In this document: positions 33,972 to 43,092 of the stretch, piece by piece
How positions within the stretch are numbered: the stretch's first letter is position 1
How the letters are laid out: each line of letters opens with the position of its first letter
Assembly (NCBI RefSeq): GCF_014648655.1
Contig: NZ_BMRN01000004.1
Coordinates: forward strand, 248,001-312,000
DNA: 64,000 nucleotides
Origin: Streptomyces atratus
GTDB lineage: Bacteria; Actinomycetota; Actinomycetes; Streptomycetales; Streptomycetaceae
Reading direction: 5' to 3'
Translations under genes and position numbers: made by a program
The notes under the pieces: generated by a model
What the model saw: the letters and a program-made list of their open reading frames with translations, nothing else
Database searches by the model: none
Told to the model about the DNA's origin: nothing

Positions 33972-34538
33972 GTGACGTCCCCCTTCGAGTTCCACACGTA
34001 TCCCGCGCGGCTGTCCGACGCCCAGCGCGACCGTGTTCTCGGCGTGCTCAGAGACGGCGCGGCACAGGGCAAGCTGTCCCATGACACCTTCATGCGGCGC
34101 ATGGAACTGGCCCTCACCGCCCGGCGCTCGGAGGAGCTGGAGGCGCTCACCGCCGACCTGGAGAGCGAAGACCGCTGGGCACGGCGGATACTCCGGGTCG
34201 TGAGCGGACTGTCCGGCTTCCCCGGCCGGGTGCGCCGGGTCTGGCAGACCGAACGCCTTCCGAAACTCCTGCTCCCCACTCCCAGCCCCTACCCCCTGCT
34301 GATCGGCCGCGATCCGGGCAACGGGCTGCGGCTCAACCACGAGACCGTCTCCCGGCTCCATGCGGAACTCACGGTGCAGGGCGGCCGCTGGCTGCTGCGC
34401 GACCTCGGTTCGACCAACGGCACCTGTGTCAACGGACAGCGGGTCACGGGTACGGTCCCGGTCCGCGACGGGGACCAGGTGAGCTTCGGACGGATGAGCT
34501 TCCGGCTCTCCGCGCCCGTCCTCAGGCCCCCGGCCTGA
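33972..34538 (+). CDS. DUF1707-FHA domain protein
   Basis: This 188-residue cytoplasmic protein joins an N-terminal DUF1707 domain (RLSDAQRDRVLGVLRDGAAQ, then LALTARRSEELEALTADL) to a C-terminal FHA domain. The FHA phosphothreonine-binding motifs are LLIGRDPGNGLRL, VSRLHAEL and LRDLGSTNGTCVNG. It should read Ser/Thr-kinase phosphorylation and pass the signal to a partner. A kinase is not nearby. GTG at 33972 starts the recognisable DUF1707. The IS607-type element ends only a few dozen bases before it, so its native promoter may have been displaced. Confidence 0.85.
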   Translation: MTSPFEFHTYPARLSDAQRDRVLGVLRDGAAQGKLSHDTFMRRMELALTARRSEELEALTADLESEDRWARRILRVVSGLSGFPGRVRRVWQTERLPKLLLPTPSPYPLLIGRDPGNGLRLNHETVSRLHAELTVQGGRWLLRDLGSTNGTCVNGQRVTGTVPVRDGDQVSFGRMSFRLSAPVLRPPA

Positions 34539-34885
34539 GCCGGACGCAGGCCCGGCGAGGCGGCAGCAGGACTGCGGACGGAGGCCGCGGCCGGCCAGGA
34601 TGAAACAGGCTTCGCCGACCGCGCCGGAGAGCGCCGGACGGTCGTGGTCGTCCAGCACGGCCGCATCCCCCGAGTCGAGCTGACCGGGGCCGCCGCCGCG
34701 TTCACGGATCTGCGCGCAGTCTCCTGGCTGTTCTGCCCCGGTCGCCCACGGACCGATACCCGGCCGGACCGGGCACACCGTCGTCACCCGGACGGCCGTG
34801 CACCGACTGCGCAACGCCCCCGTCGGTGATCCGCTGGTGAGGAACCGCGCCGCACACCGGCGCCCTTACGCCCCGGGGGGTACCG
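34539..34885. other. Gene-free stretch between FHA and P450-like genes
   Basis: Several open frames cross these 347 bases but none shows a family motif or credible start. I see no RNA gene, strong hairpin or repeat. It may hold a decayed gene, since base composition remains coding-like. Confidence 0.25.
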
Positions 34886-35920
34886 ATGCAGGCCGACGCG
34901 CTCGAGGGCATACCCGCACCGGATCCCGGCCGCCGGGCCGGCCGGACGGCGCGCGGATCCCGCCCCGGCACCGGCCCCAGCCTGCTCGCACCCGGCGCCG
35001 CACACGACCCGTACCGGCTCTACCGCATCCTGCGCGAGGAATACCCGCTCAGCTACGACGCGCCCCTGGGCGCCTGGCTGGTCAGCCGGTACGCGGATGT
35101 GACCACCGCCCTCAGCGACCCCCGGTTCACCGGGTTCCCGCACGACAGTGTGCCCCGCGGCGGCCCCGCACCCCTCGGACTCTGCCACGGCAGCACCCTG
35201 TGCACGCCCCGCAAGCAGCGCAGGGCCGCTACCGGTTCAGTAGCACGTCACATGGCCGAGCGGATCGAGCGCACCGCCTATGTGCTGGCGCACCGCATTG
35301 CAGGCCGCCAACAGGCCGACCTGGTCGAGGAGTTCTGCCGCTGGCTGCCCGCCGGTTCCGCAGCCGACACGCCCGCCAGCCCGTACGCGACCCGGCTGCC
35401 CCGCACCGGACCGGGAGGCACCGCCACCACACCCTGCACCCGGCACACCGGCCTCCGCGAGACCGCGCTCGCCTCCTTCCTCGCCAACCTGCTCGACGGC
35501 CCCGACCTCCTGGCCGCGCTGCGCATCGAACCCGCCCTGGCCGTCCGGGCCTGGACGGAGTCGCTGCGCCGTGACCCGCCCGTCCAGGTCGTGCTGCGCC
35601 GCACCGTCACCGAGGTCACCCTCAGCGGCGGCACGCTGCCTGCCGGGGCGTCCGTCGCCTGTCTGATCGGCTCGGCGGGCCGCGATCCGGAACGGTTCAG
35701 TGCACCCGACCTCTTCGATCCCTTCCGCCGCGACCAGGGCCGGTCCCTCACCGGGCCGGCCGGCTGCCCGGCCGTCGTGCTCGGCCGGCTGGAGGCCCAG
35801 CAGGGCCTGCGGGCCCTGCTCGACGCGATGCCCCGGCTCCGCTGGGCGGAGGGATTCCGCCCGGCCGGCACAGGGGTGCTCATGCGCGGTCCGCGGGCCC
35901 TTCTCGTCCGACCCGGCTGA
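34886..35920 (+). CDS. Degenerate cytochrome P450-like protein
   Basis: This 344-residue frame retains P450 landmarks: an N-terminal AHDPYRLYRILREEYPL and LVSRYADVTTALSDPRF, the K-helix E-x-x-R in TESLRRDPPVQVVLRR, the PERF-like DPERFSAPDLFDP, and a heme-loop cysteine in AGCPAVVLGRLEAQ with the following L-helix Arg-Leu-Glu. The I-helix oxygen-activation motif (A/G-G-x-D/E-T) is missing and the heme loop has lost F-x-x-G-x-H. It is about 60 residues shorter than normal. It is therefore probably not a monooxygenase; it may be a decaying gene or a heme-free relative. Its end overlaps the convergent treY end by 41 bases. Confidence 0.6.
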   Translation: MQADALEGIPAPDPGRRAGRTARGSRPGTGPSLLAPGAAHDPYRLYRILREEYPLSYDAPLGAWLVSRYADVTTALSDPRFTGFPHDSVPRGGPAPLGLCHGSTLCTPRKQRRAATGSVARHMAERIERTAYVLAHRIAGRQQADLVEEFCRWLPAGSAADTPASPYATRLPRTGPGGTATTPCTRHTGLRETALASFLANLLDGPDLLAALRIEPALAVRAWTESLRRDPPVQVVLRRTVTEVTLSGGTLPAGASVACLIGSAGRDPERFSAPDLFDPFRRDQGRSLTGPAGCPAVVLGRLEAQQGLRALLDAMPRLRWAEGFRPAGTGVLMRGPRALLVRPG

Positions 35921-38276
35921 GCAGCGCCACCGGACGTTCCGCGAAGAGCTCGACGAGCGCGACCGAGGCTCCGGTGAACTTCCGGCCGGGCGACAGCAGA
36001 TCGGTCCACGGCCCGTCGTCCGGCAGCGTCAGCTCCGTCCCGCGCCAGCCGCCGGACTCCGCCAGCCGCAACGACAGCCTGGTCACCGCGGTGACCACCT
36101 CGCCCGAGCGGCAGAAGGCCAGACAGTGCGCGGCCGCCGGGCCATGGGCGCTCAGCGGTGCGTACGTACCCGACCCGCCGAACACCTCCGGCCGTTCGCG
36201 CCGCAGCCGCAGCGCCGCCGCCGTGAGCTCCCCCTTCTCACTGAAGCCCCCGTCCCCGGACGGGTGGCGAAACGGCCGCCGGTTGTCCGGGTCGACCAGC
36301 GCCAGGTACTCCCGCTCCGTGCCCTGATACAGATCAGGCACACCCGGCATCGTCAGCTGCACCAGCGCCGCGCCGAGCACATTGGCCCGTACGTACGGGT
36401 CGAGCGTGCCCGCGAAGCGCTCAAGCGCCTCGCGCACCGGACCGTTGTCGGCGGCCGGTCCCGCCGCGACGAAGTCCGTCATCGCCCGCTCGTACGCCGG
36501 ATCGGGCTCGGTCCAGCTGGTGAAAAGACCCGACTCGCGGACCGCCTTCAGCAGCGCGGGCTCCAGCCGGCCCGCCATCTCCCGGACCGGCAGCTTCACG
36601 CAGCCGAAGGCCGTCTGCCAGGCCTGCCAGGCGAACTGCGCATCGGGAGCGGTCGCGGGAGTCACCCGCCCCAGCTCCACCAGCAGCCAGGACCACTGCT
36701 CCGGGCACTGGGTCAGCACCGCGACCCGGGCCCGTACATCGGCGCTCCGCTTGGTGTCGTGCGTGGTCAGCGCCGTGCCGGTGGCCGGCCGGTCGCGCGC
36801 CAGCCGGGCACAGAACGCATGGAACTCCTCCGGTGTCACCGCAGGCTGCCCGGGATCGCCGCCCACCTCGTTCGCCGAGATCAGCGGTACGTACCGGTAG
36901 AACGCCGTGTCCTCGACCGACTTGGCGCGCAACGCCGACGCGGTCTGGGCGAACCGGGCGCAGAACGCCGCCCGGTCCGGCCCCTCGCCCAGCCGTCCCA
37001 TTGCCAGATCCCGCACGACCTCGACGGCCGAAGCCTCCTCCGGAACGCAGAACACCGCCTCCGCATCCCGTACGGCCGCATCCGAGAGCGTCGCCTCAGC
37101 CGTCTTTGTGCGGGGCCCGCCGGGTTTCGCGTACGGGCGGTAGACGGGGACGCGCACAAGAAGTTCACACACGGCGGTGTGCAGCGTCCATGGTGCGTGG
37201 TCGCGCAGCGCGGGGTCCTCGGCGCAGATACGTACGGCGAGCCGGGTCAGCAGCCCGGTCTCGGCGGCCAGCTCATGCGTCACCACCCGGTACGCGGCCC
37301 GGCGGACGGTCGACGTCCAGTCACCCCCGCGGTCCCCGGCGGGCCCCGCGTACTCCCGGTAGCGGCCGAGCAGCTCCGCGGCGCCCATCGGATCGACGAA
37401 GAGGCCGTCGATGCGGTGCAGCGCGTCGTACCCGGTCGTCCCCGCGACGGCCCAGCCCGCGGGCAGCGGCTCGGTACGGTCGAGGATCTTCTCCACCACC
37501 GTCCACCGCCCGTCGGTCGCCGCCGAGAGCCGCTCCAGGTAGGCCTCGGGATCGGCGAGCCCGTCGGGGTGGTCGATGCGCAGCCCGTCGACGACCCCGT
37601 CCCCGACCAGTTCGAGGATCTTGCCGTGGGTGGCGGCGAAGACCTCGGGGTCCTCCACCCGCACCCCGATGAGGTCGGAGATGGTGAAGAACCGCCGGTA
37701 GTTCAGCTCGGTGCGGGCCAGCCGCCACCAGCCGAGCCGGTAGTGCTGGGCATCAAGCAGCTCGGGCAGCGGCAGACGGGCGGTGCCGGTCCGGAGCGGG
37801 AACTCCTGCTCGCCGTAGCGCAGCACCTCCCCGTCGACCCGAAGCCTGTCGATCTCGTCTCCGATCCGTCCGGCCAGCACCGGCAGCAGCACCTTGCCGT
37901 CGCCGGCCGCCCAGTCGATGTCGAACCAGCGGGCGTACGGGGACTCGAAGCCCTCGCGCAGCACCTCCCGCAGTGCGTGGTTGTGGCGGGGGACCGCGGC
38001 CATGTGGTTCGGCACGATGTCCACGACCAGCCCGAGACCGTGCTCATGCGCCGTGCGGGCCAGCTCCCGCAGCCCCTCCTCGCCGCCGAGCTCCGCGCGT
38101 ACCCGGCTGTGATCGACGACGTCGTACCCGTGCCTGGAGCCGGGCACGGCCTCCAGGACCGGGGACAGATGCAGATGGGAGACGCCGAGCGCGGCGAGAT
38201 ACGGCACGGCGTGTCCGGCGGCCGCGAACGGGAAGTCCGGCTGGAGCTGCAGCCGGTAGGTGGCGGTGGGCGTCAT
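35880..38276 (-). CDS. treY: Malto-oligosyltrehalose synthase
   Basis: This 798-residue GH13 transglycosylase turns the reducing-end maltose unit of a maltodextrin into trehalose (alpha-1,1). Characteristic features are the start TPTATYRLQLQPDFPFAAAG, the barrel motif VDIVPNHMA, nucleophile Asp in GLRIDHPDGL, the acid/base Glu in VVEKIL and the C-terminal region TLDPYVRANVLGAALVQL, then PGVPDLYQGTE. TreZ then frees trehalose. glgX lies 102 bases upstream on the same strand and may be co-transcribed; it supplies linear maltodextrins by debranching glycogen. Confidence 0.94.
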   Translation of the reverse strand: MTPTATYRLQLQPDFPFAAAGHAVPYLAALGVSHLHLSPVLEAVPGSRHGYDVVDHSRVRAELGGEEGLRELARTAHEHGLGLVVDIVPNHMAAVPRHNHALREVLREGFESPYARWFDIDWAAGDGKVLLPVLAGRIGDEIDRLRVDGEVLRYGEQEFPLRTGTARLPLPELLDAQHYRLGWWRLARTELNYRRFFTISDLIGVRVEDPEVFAATHGKILELVGDGVVDGLRIDHPDGLADPEAYLERLSAATDGRWTVVEKILDRTEPLPAGWAVAGTTGYDALHRIDGLFVDPMGAAELLGRYREYAGPAGDRGGDWTSTVRRAAYRVVTHELAAETGLLTRLAVRICAEDPALRDHAPWTLHTAVCELLVRVPVYRPYAKPGGPRTKTAEATLSDAAVRDAEAVFCVPEEASAVEVVRDLAMGRLGEGPDRAAFCARFAQTASALRAKSVEDTAFYRYVPLISANEVGGDPGQPAVTPEEFHAFCARLARDRPATGTALTTHDTKRSADVRARVAVLTQCPEQWSWLLVELGRVTPATAPDAQFAWQAWQTAFGCVKLPVREMAGRLEPALLKAVRESGLFTSWTEPDPAYERAMTDFVAAGPAADNGPVREALERFAGTLDPYVRANVLGAALVQLTMPGVPDLYQGTEREYLALVDPDNRRPFRHPSGDGGFSEKGELTAAALRLRRERPEVFGGSGTYAPLSAHGPAAAHCLAFCRSGEVVTAVTRLSLRLAESGGWRGTELTLPDDGPWTDLLSPGRKFTGASVALVELFAERPVALLSRVGREGPADRA

Positions 38277-38378
38277 GCGCCGTTACGTACCCAGCCTGCG
38301 GGCTCCTGTGTCACCGAACGCCGCAAAGGGCTCGACCGGCGGTGTCGTCGAGTCGACGGCCGGACCAGAGGCCCGGAC

Positions 38379-40544
38379 CTAGGCGGGCCGCTGCAGCACC
38401 GCCATGCTTCGCCCGACCAGCGTCACCCTGTCGCCCGCCGACACCTTCGGCCCCGAGCCGGGAAGAACGCCGGCGGGGCGCGCCGTGTCGACCACCACCG
38501 TCCACTGCCGCCCGTGGTTCACCGGAACGGAGAACTCCAGCGTGTCGGCGCTCGCGTTGAACATCAGCAGGAACGAGTCGTCGGAGATCCGTTCGCCGCG
38601 CGGCCCCGGCTCCGAGATCGCATGGCCGTTGAGGAAGACCGTCAGCGCCTTGGCGTGCGCGGCCTGCCAGTCCCGTTGCTTCATCTCGCCGCCCTCGGGC
38701 GTGAACCACGCAATGTCCGAGAGCTCGTCGTGTGTGCCCTCGACCGGACGGCCGTGGAAGAACCGGCGGCGCCGGAAGACCGGATGGTCGCGGCGGAGCC
38801 AGACCATTGCCCGGGTGAACTCCAGCAGACTGCTCCCGAGACCGTCCCCTTCGGCCGGATCGGTCTCGTCCACATCGTCCGTCGCCGCCTCGGCCGGGTC
38901 GGGCCAGCGCACCCATGACAACTCGTTGTCCTGGCAGTACGCGTTGTTGTTGCCCCGCTGCGTACGCGCGAATTCGTCGCCGTGGCTCAGCATCGGCACG
39001 CCCTGCGACACCATCAGCGTCGCGATGAAATTCCGCATCTGCCGTTCGCGCAGCTCCAGAATCTCCGACCGGTCCGTCTCGCCCTCCGCGCCGCAGTTCC
39101 AGGACCGGTTGTGACTCTCGCCGTCCCGGTTGCCCTCGCCGTTCGCCTCGTTGTGCTTGTCGTTGTACGAGACCAGGTCATGCAGCGTGAAACCGTCGTG
39201 GCAGGTGGTGAAGTTGATCGAGGCGAGCGGCCGACGGCCGTCGTCCTGGTACAGGTCCGAGGACCCCGTCAGCCGCCCGGCGAACTCGGCGAGGGTCCTG
39301 GGCTCGCCCCGCCACAGGTCCCGCACGGTGTCCCGGTACTTGCCGTTCCACTCGGTCCACAGCGGCGGGAAGTTCCCCACCTGGTAGCCGCCCTCACCCA
39401 CGTCCCACGGCTCGGCGATCAGTTTCACCTGGCTGACCACCGGGTCCTGCTGCACCAGATCGAAGAACGACGACAGCCGGTCGACCTCGTGGAACTGCCG
39501 GGCCAGGGTGGCCGCCAGATCGAACCGGAAGCCGTCCACATGCATCTCCGTGACCCAGTACCGCAAGGAGTCCATGATCAGCTGCAGCACGTGCGGCGAG
39601 CGCATCAGCAGCGAGTTCCCGGTCCCCGTGGTGTCCATGTAGTACCGCTGGTCGTCCGCGAGCCGGTAGTACGAGGCATTGTCCAGGCCGCGGAAGGAGA
39701 GCGTCGGACCCAGGTGATTGCCCTCCGCGGTGTGGTTGTAGACCACGTCGAGGATCACCTCGATACCGGCCTGATGCAGCGCCCGAACGGCCTGCTTGAA
39801 CTCCAGCACCTGTTCACCGCGGTCCCCCCAGGAGGCGTACGCGTTGTGCGGGGCGAAGAAACCGATGGTGTTGTAGCCCCAGTAATTGGCCAGTCCCGCG
39901 TCCACCAGCCGGTGGTCCTGGGCGAACTGATGAACCGGCATCAATTCGATCGCCGTGACGCCCAGTTCCGTCAGATGGGCGATCACCTCCGGATGGGCCA
40001 GCCCCGCGTAGGTGCCGCGCAGTTCCTTCGGCAGCCCCGGATGGAGCATCGTCAGACCCTTCACATGGGCCTCGTAGATCACCGTGCGGTGGTAGTCCGT
40101 ACGGGGCCGCCGGTCGTCGCCCCAGTCGAAGTACGGGTTGACCACGACCGAGGTCATGGTGTGCGGCGCCGAGTCGAGATCGTTGCGCGCGTCGGGCCGG
40201 CCGAACGGATAGCCGTACACCGCCTCGCCCCACTGGATCTGCCCGGCGACGGCCCTGGCGTACGGGTCGAGCAGCAGTTTGGCCGAATTGCAGCGGACAC
40301 CGCGCTCCGGTTCGTACGGCCCGTGGACCCTGAATCCGTATCGCTGACCGGGCATCACCCCGGGCAGATAGGCATGGCGGACAAAGGCATCGGTCTCCCT
40401 GAGTTCCACCGCCGTCTCGGAACCGTCGTCGTGCAGCAGGCACAACTCGATTCGGCTGGCGGCCTCCGAGAAGACCGCGAAGTTGGTCCCGGCACCGTCG
40501 TACGTGGCACCGAGGGGATACGCCTGTCCCGGCCAGACCTGCAT
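38379..40544 (-). CDS. glgX: Glycogen debranching enzyme GlgX
   Basis: This 721-residue GH13/CBM48 isoamylase-type enzyme hydrolyses alpha-1,6 branch points of phosphorylase-limited glycogen. The N-terminal CBM48 is seen in WPGQAYPLGATYDGAGTNFA. Catalytic motifs are DVVYNHTAEGN, FRFDLAATLA (nucleophile), LIAEPWDVGEG (acid/base) and MLSHGDEFARTQRGNNNAYC. Length and motifs are those of bacterial GlgX. With treY downstream and treZ nearby it forms the glycogen-to-trehalose route important in sporulating actinomycetes. Confidence 0.95.
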   Translation of the reverse strand: MQVWPGQAYPLGATYDGAGTNFAVFSEAASRIELCLLHDDGSETAVELRETDAFVRHAYLPGVMPGQRYGFRVHGPYEPERGVRCNSAKLLLDPYARAVAGQIQWGEAVYGYPFGRPDARNDLDSAPHTMTSVVVNPYFDWGDDRRPRTDYHRTVIYEAHVKGLTMLHPGLPKELRGTYAGLAHPEVIAHLTELGVTAIELMPVHQFAQDHRLVDAGLANYWGYNTIGFFAPHNAYASWGDRGEQVLEFKQAVRALHQAGIEVILDVVYNHTAEGNHLGPTLSFRGLDNASYYRLADDQRYYMDTTGTGNSLLMRSPHVLQLIMDSLRYWVTEMHVDGFRFDLAATLARQFHEVDRLSSFFDLVQQDPVVSQVKLIAEPWDVGEGGYQVGNFPPLWTEWNGKYRDTVRDLWRGEPRTLAEFAGRLTGSSDLYQDDGRRPLASINFTTCHDGFTLHDLVSYNDKHNEANGEGNRDGESHNRSWNCGAEGETDRSEILELRERQMRNFIATLMVSQGVPMLSHGDEFARTQRGNNNAYCQDNELSWVRWPDPAEAATDDVDETDPAEGDGLGSSLLEFTRAMVWLRRDHPVFRRRRFFHGRPVEGTHDELSDIAWFTPEGGEMKQRDWQAAHAKALTVFLNGHAISEPGPRGERISDDSFLLMFNASADTLEFSVPVNHGRQWTVVVDTARPAGVLPGSGPKVSAGDRVTLVGRSMAVLQRPA

Positions 40545-40900
40545 AGGTTGACTCTTCCACTTCTGATCCGGGTGCCTGGGGCTTGCGGGCTGCTTGAGCC
40601 AGATCTTCCCCGAAAGAGGTGCGGCTGCCTAGGACGTCGCGCGGTCCGGTCAACATCGGGCCTCTCCGTGTCGCCCGGATCCGGGATCCGGGGACCTGAG
40701 CCGGTCGCAGGCCCGGTACAGGGCCCCGGACAGGGTGCTCAATCACTATGAATCCGCTCACTACGGAAGATCTTGCCGTCGGGAACGTGCCTGATTAATA
40801 GGGGAGTTGAGGAAGCAGCCTGTGCATCCGGCTGCACCGGATCCCGCTCGCGGAGTACCCTTCCTTGATCGTTGGTGGGGGAGTGGAAGGCGGTGCGCGG
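40545..40900. other. Divergent promoter region between glgX and the HEPN gene
   Basis: These 356 bases carry the promoters of both genes. A locally AT-richer patch (cctgattaataggggagttg near 40790-40809) is the likeliest promoter zone for the rightward gene. I see no RNA gene. Up to 36 bases at the right end would be coding if the next gene starts at 40865. Confidence 0.3.
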
Positions 40901-42133
40901 GTGAGCTCGGGAGGGTTCGAGCTGCCCCCAGGTGACACAGGTCACGAGGGGGACTCAACCGATGCCCCGCCCGGGGCGGTCTCGCTTGCGCAGCCCATGG
41001 AGATCGGCGCGGAACTGGACTGGGGAGCGGACGCCTGGAGCGAGGTGCGCACGCGCGCCCAGCGGGCCGGGCGGGCCTACATCTGGCTGAATCTCGTGGA
41101 GCAGCGGCTGCGCGCCGTGGTCGCCGCGGTGCTCCGGCCCATCTACGAGCCGGTCCACGGCGAGGACTGGGTGGTGGCCGCCGCCGGACCCGCCGGGCAG
41201 GAGTGGGTGCAGCGCGCCGTCGCCGTACGTGAGGTCTCCCGCCGCAAGGGCTATCTGCTGGACCCGGCCGACGACAACGTTCTCAGCTTCCTCACGCTGC
41301 CGCAGCTGCGTGAGCTGATGGTCCAGCACTGGCCTTGCTTCGAGCCGTACTTCGACGACCGGCGCGAGGTGGAGCTGGCGCTCGACGAGCTGGAGGTCGC
41401 CCGCAACGTGGTCTCCCGCAACCGCGCACTGAACGAGGCGGTCCTCGCCCAGGCCGAACGCGCCTCGGCCCGGCTGCTGGAGATCCTGGGCAGCGGCGCC
41501 GCGGTTCCGTCGGCCGACCGGCTCCCGGTCGACGCCGTCGAGGAACTGGTCGGCGACCGGTACGCGGACGTGGTCTCCGTCCACTCCGACCGGGTGCGGC
41601 TACAGCGCCAGCTGCCCGCCGAGGATCTCTTCGGGGGTTCGCGCCGGCTCGACGCGATCGGCATAGGACTCAACCTGCTCGTGCAGAACTTCTCCGGCCG
41701 CAGGCTGATCCGGCTCGCCGAGTCGGGCTGCCGGGTCCGGCTGCTCTTCATCAACCCGGCGAGCAGCGCGGTCAAGCGCCGGGAGCGGGAGCTGGGTCTC
41801 AAGAAGGGCGAGCTGAGCCGGTCGGTGGAGATGAACATCCTCCATATGCGCCGGGTCCGCTCCAAGCTCCGCGATCCGGGCGCCTTCGAGATCCATGTCT
41901 TCGACGAGACGCCGCGCTTCACGGCCTATCTGGTGGACGGCGACGGGACGGACGCGGTCGGGGTCGTCCAGCCGTATCTGCGGCGCGCACGCGGCATGGA
42001 GGCGCCCGTGCTGGTGCTGCGGGGCGGTGGGAGCGCGGTGGTCCGGGCGGGTCAGGACAACGAGCACGGGCTGTTCGAGACGTACCGCGAGGAATTCGAG
42101 TCCGTGTGGACGGACTCCCGGCCCGTCTCCTGA
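40901..42133 (+). CDS. SAV2148-family HEPN domain protein
   Basis: This 410-residue protein closely matches what I know as the SAV2148 family, conserved across Streptomyces. A short variable N-terminus is followed by a helical HEPN-type region (AGRAYIWLNLVEQRLRAVVA, then VAVREVSRRKGYLLD). The C-terminal half has a Rossmann-like or phospholipase-D-like stretch (GIGLNLLVQNFSGRRLIRLA, VRLLFINPASSAVKRR). HEPN domains often bind or cut RNA, but the classical R-x4-6-H is not evident here. Function is unknown. GTG at 40901 begins the conserved SSGGFELPPGD; ATC/ATG-like alternatives upstream exist. Confidence 0.8.
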   Translation: MSSGGFELPPGDTGHEGDSTDAPPGAVSLAQPMEIGAELDWGADAWSEVRTRAQRAGRAYIWLNLVEQRLRAVVAAVLRPIYEPVHGEDWVVAAAGPAGQEWVQRAVAVREVSRRKGYLLDPADDNVLSFLTLPQLRELMVQHWPCFEPYFDDRREVELALDELEVARNVVSRNRALNEAVLAQAERASARLLEILGSGAAVPSADRLPVDAVEELVGDRYADVVSVHSDRVRLQRQLPAEDLFGGSRRLDAIGIGLNLLVQNFSGRRLIRLAESGCRVRLLFINPASSAVKRRERELGLKKGELSRSVEMNILHMRRVRSKLRDPGAFEIHVFDETPRFTAYLVDGDGTDAVGVVQPYLRRARGMEAPVLVLRGGGSAVVRAGQDNEHGLFETYREEFESVWTDSRPVS

Positions 42134-42224
42134 GGGCTGTTCCTGAGGGGCTGTCCGTCCGTTGTCAGTGGTGCATGCGAGGGTGGTCATCACCTGGGGG
42201 AGAGCACCACGAAGGAGGTACGGG

Positions 42225-42953
42225 ATGAGCTGGCACCGGGAGGCGCTGGTCGGCTTCGACCTGGAGACGACGGGCACAGAACCGCTGGAGGCCCGGATCG
42301 TGACAGCCGCGGTCGTCGGCGTCGGCGGCAGGGACGGGGAGCCGGTGCGGCAGCGCACCTGGCTGGCGGATCCGGGCATCCGGATTCCGGCACAGGCCTC
42401 GGCGATCCACGGCATCAGCAGCGAGCGGGCGGCGGCGGAGGGCCGGCCGGTGCGCGAGGTGGCCGACGAGATCGCCGAGTCACTGACCGGCTACTGGCGC
42501 CAGGGGGTGCCGGTCGTCGCGTACAACGCGGCTTTCGACCTGACGCTGCTGACGGCGGAGTTGCGGCGGCACGGGCTGCCGTCGCTGAGCGACCGGCTCG
42601 ACGGGGACGGGATCGGGCCGGTCATCGACCCGTACACCATCGACCGGGCCGTCGACCGCTACCGCAAGGGCAAGCGCACCCTCGAAGCGGTCTGTGTCGA
42701 GTACGGCGTGGTGCACGGCGGCGCCCATGACGCGGGGGCGGATGCGCTGGCCGCGGTCCGGGTGGCGTACGCGATAGCCGAGCGGCACGGCTCGGTGGCC
42801 GAGCTGACCGCCGCCGAACTCCATGAGCGCCAGGTGGAGTGGTACGCGCAATGGGCTGCGGACTTCCAGCAGTTCCTGCGCCGCAAGGGCACGGCGGACG
42901 CGGTGATCGACGGCCACTGGCCCCTGCGGGAGCCGGCCCGGGTGACCGGCTGA
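42225..42953 (+). CDS. DnaQ-like 3'-5' exonuclease
   Basis: This 242-residue DEDDh exonuclease has Exo I GFDLETTGTEP (Asp and Glu ligands), Exo II VVAYNAAFDLTLL (Asp) and Exo III GGAHDAGADALAAVRV (His and Asp). It resembles the epsilon proofreading family but has no polymerase-binding tail and has a distinct C-terminal helix region (QVEWYAQWAADFQQFLRR). It probably trims DNA or RNA ends in repair. ATG at 42225 follows GAAGGAGG. It lies 91 bases after the HEPN gene in the same direction and is probably co-transcribed. Confidence 0.88.
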   Translation: MSWHREALVGFDLETTGTEPLEARIVTAAVVGVGGRDGEPVRQRTWLADPGIRIPAQASAIHGISSERAAAEGRPVREVADEIAESLTGYWRQGVPVVAYNAAFDLTLLTAELRRHGLPSLSDRLDGDGIGPVIDPYTIDRAVDRYRKGKRTLEAVCVEYGVVHGGAHDAGADALAAVRVAYAIAERHGSVAELTAAELHERQVEWYAQWAADFQQFLRRKGTADAVIDGHWPLREPARVTG

Positions 42954-42961
42954 GAATTCGA

Positions 42962-43057
42962 CCCCGTCCGGCGCGCGCATCTGCGGCGGCGTCGGGGGAA
43001 CACCAAGCCCGTCCGGCGTTTGCGGACATCCTTTGAGCCCGTCCGGCGTCTGAGGGC
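42962..43057 (+). repeat. Three copies of the GCCCGTCCGGCG(T)TTGAGG element
   Basis: Copies begin at 42962 (ccccgtccggcg), 43007 (gcccgtccggcgtttgcgg) and 43037 (gcccgtccggcgtctgagg). They fill the gap between two convergent genes. The same element in reverse lies at 16418-16440, also between convergent genes. Confidence 0.7.
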
Positions 43058-43092
43058 GCAGCGGCCACCGGACGGCCCCGGTCAGCCGCGCC

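Noticed and set aside
35700..38918. Open plus-strand frame of more than 1000 codons across the trehalose genes
   Set aside because: It is antisense to treY and glgX, whose motifs are unmistakable. Its translation is Arg/Pro/Gly-rich with no family motif, as expected in high-GC DNA.
42962..43057. CRISPR-like array
   Set aside because: Three short GC-rich copies have irregular spacing, no palindromic repeat of CRISPR length, no unique spacers of constant size and no cas genes. They fit the known Streptomyces intergenic element.
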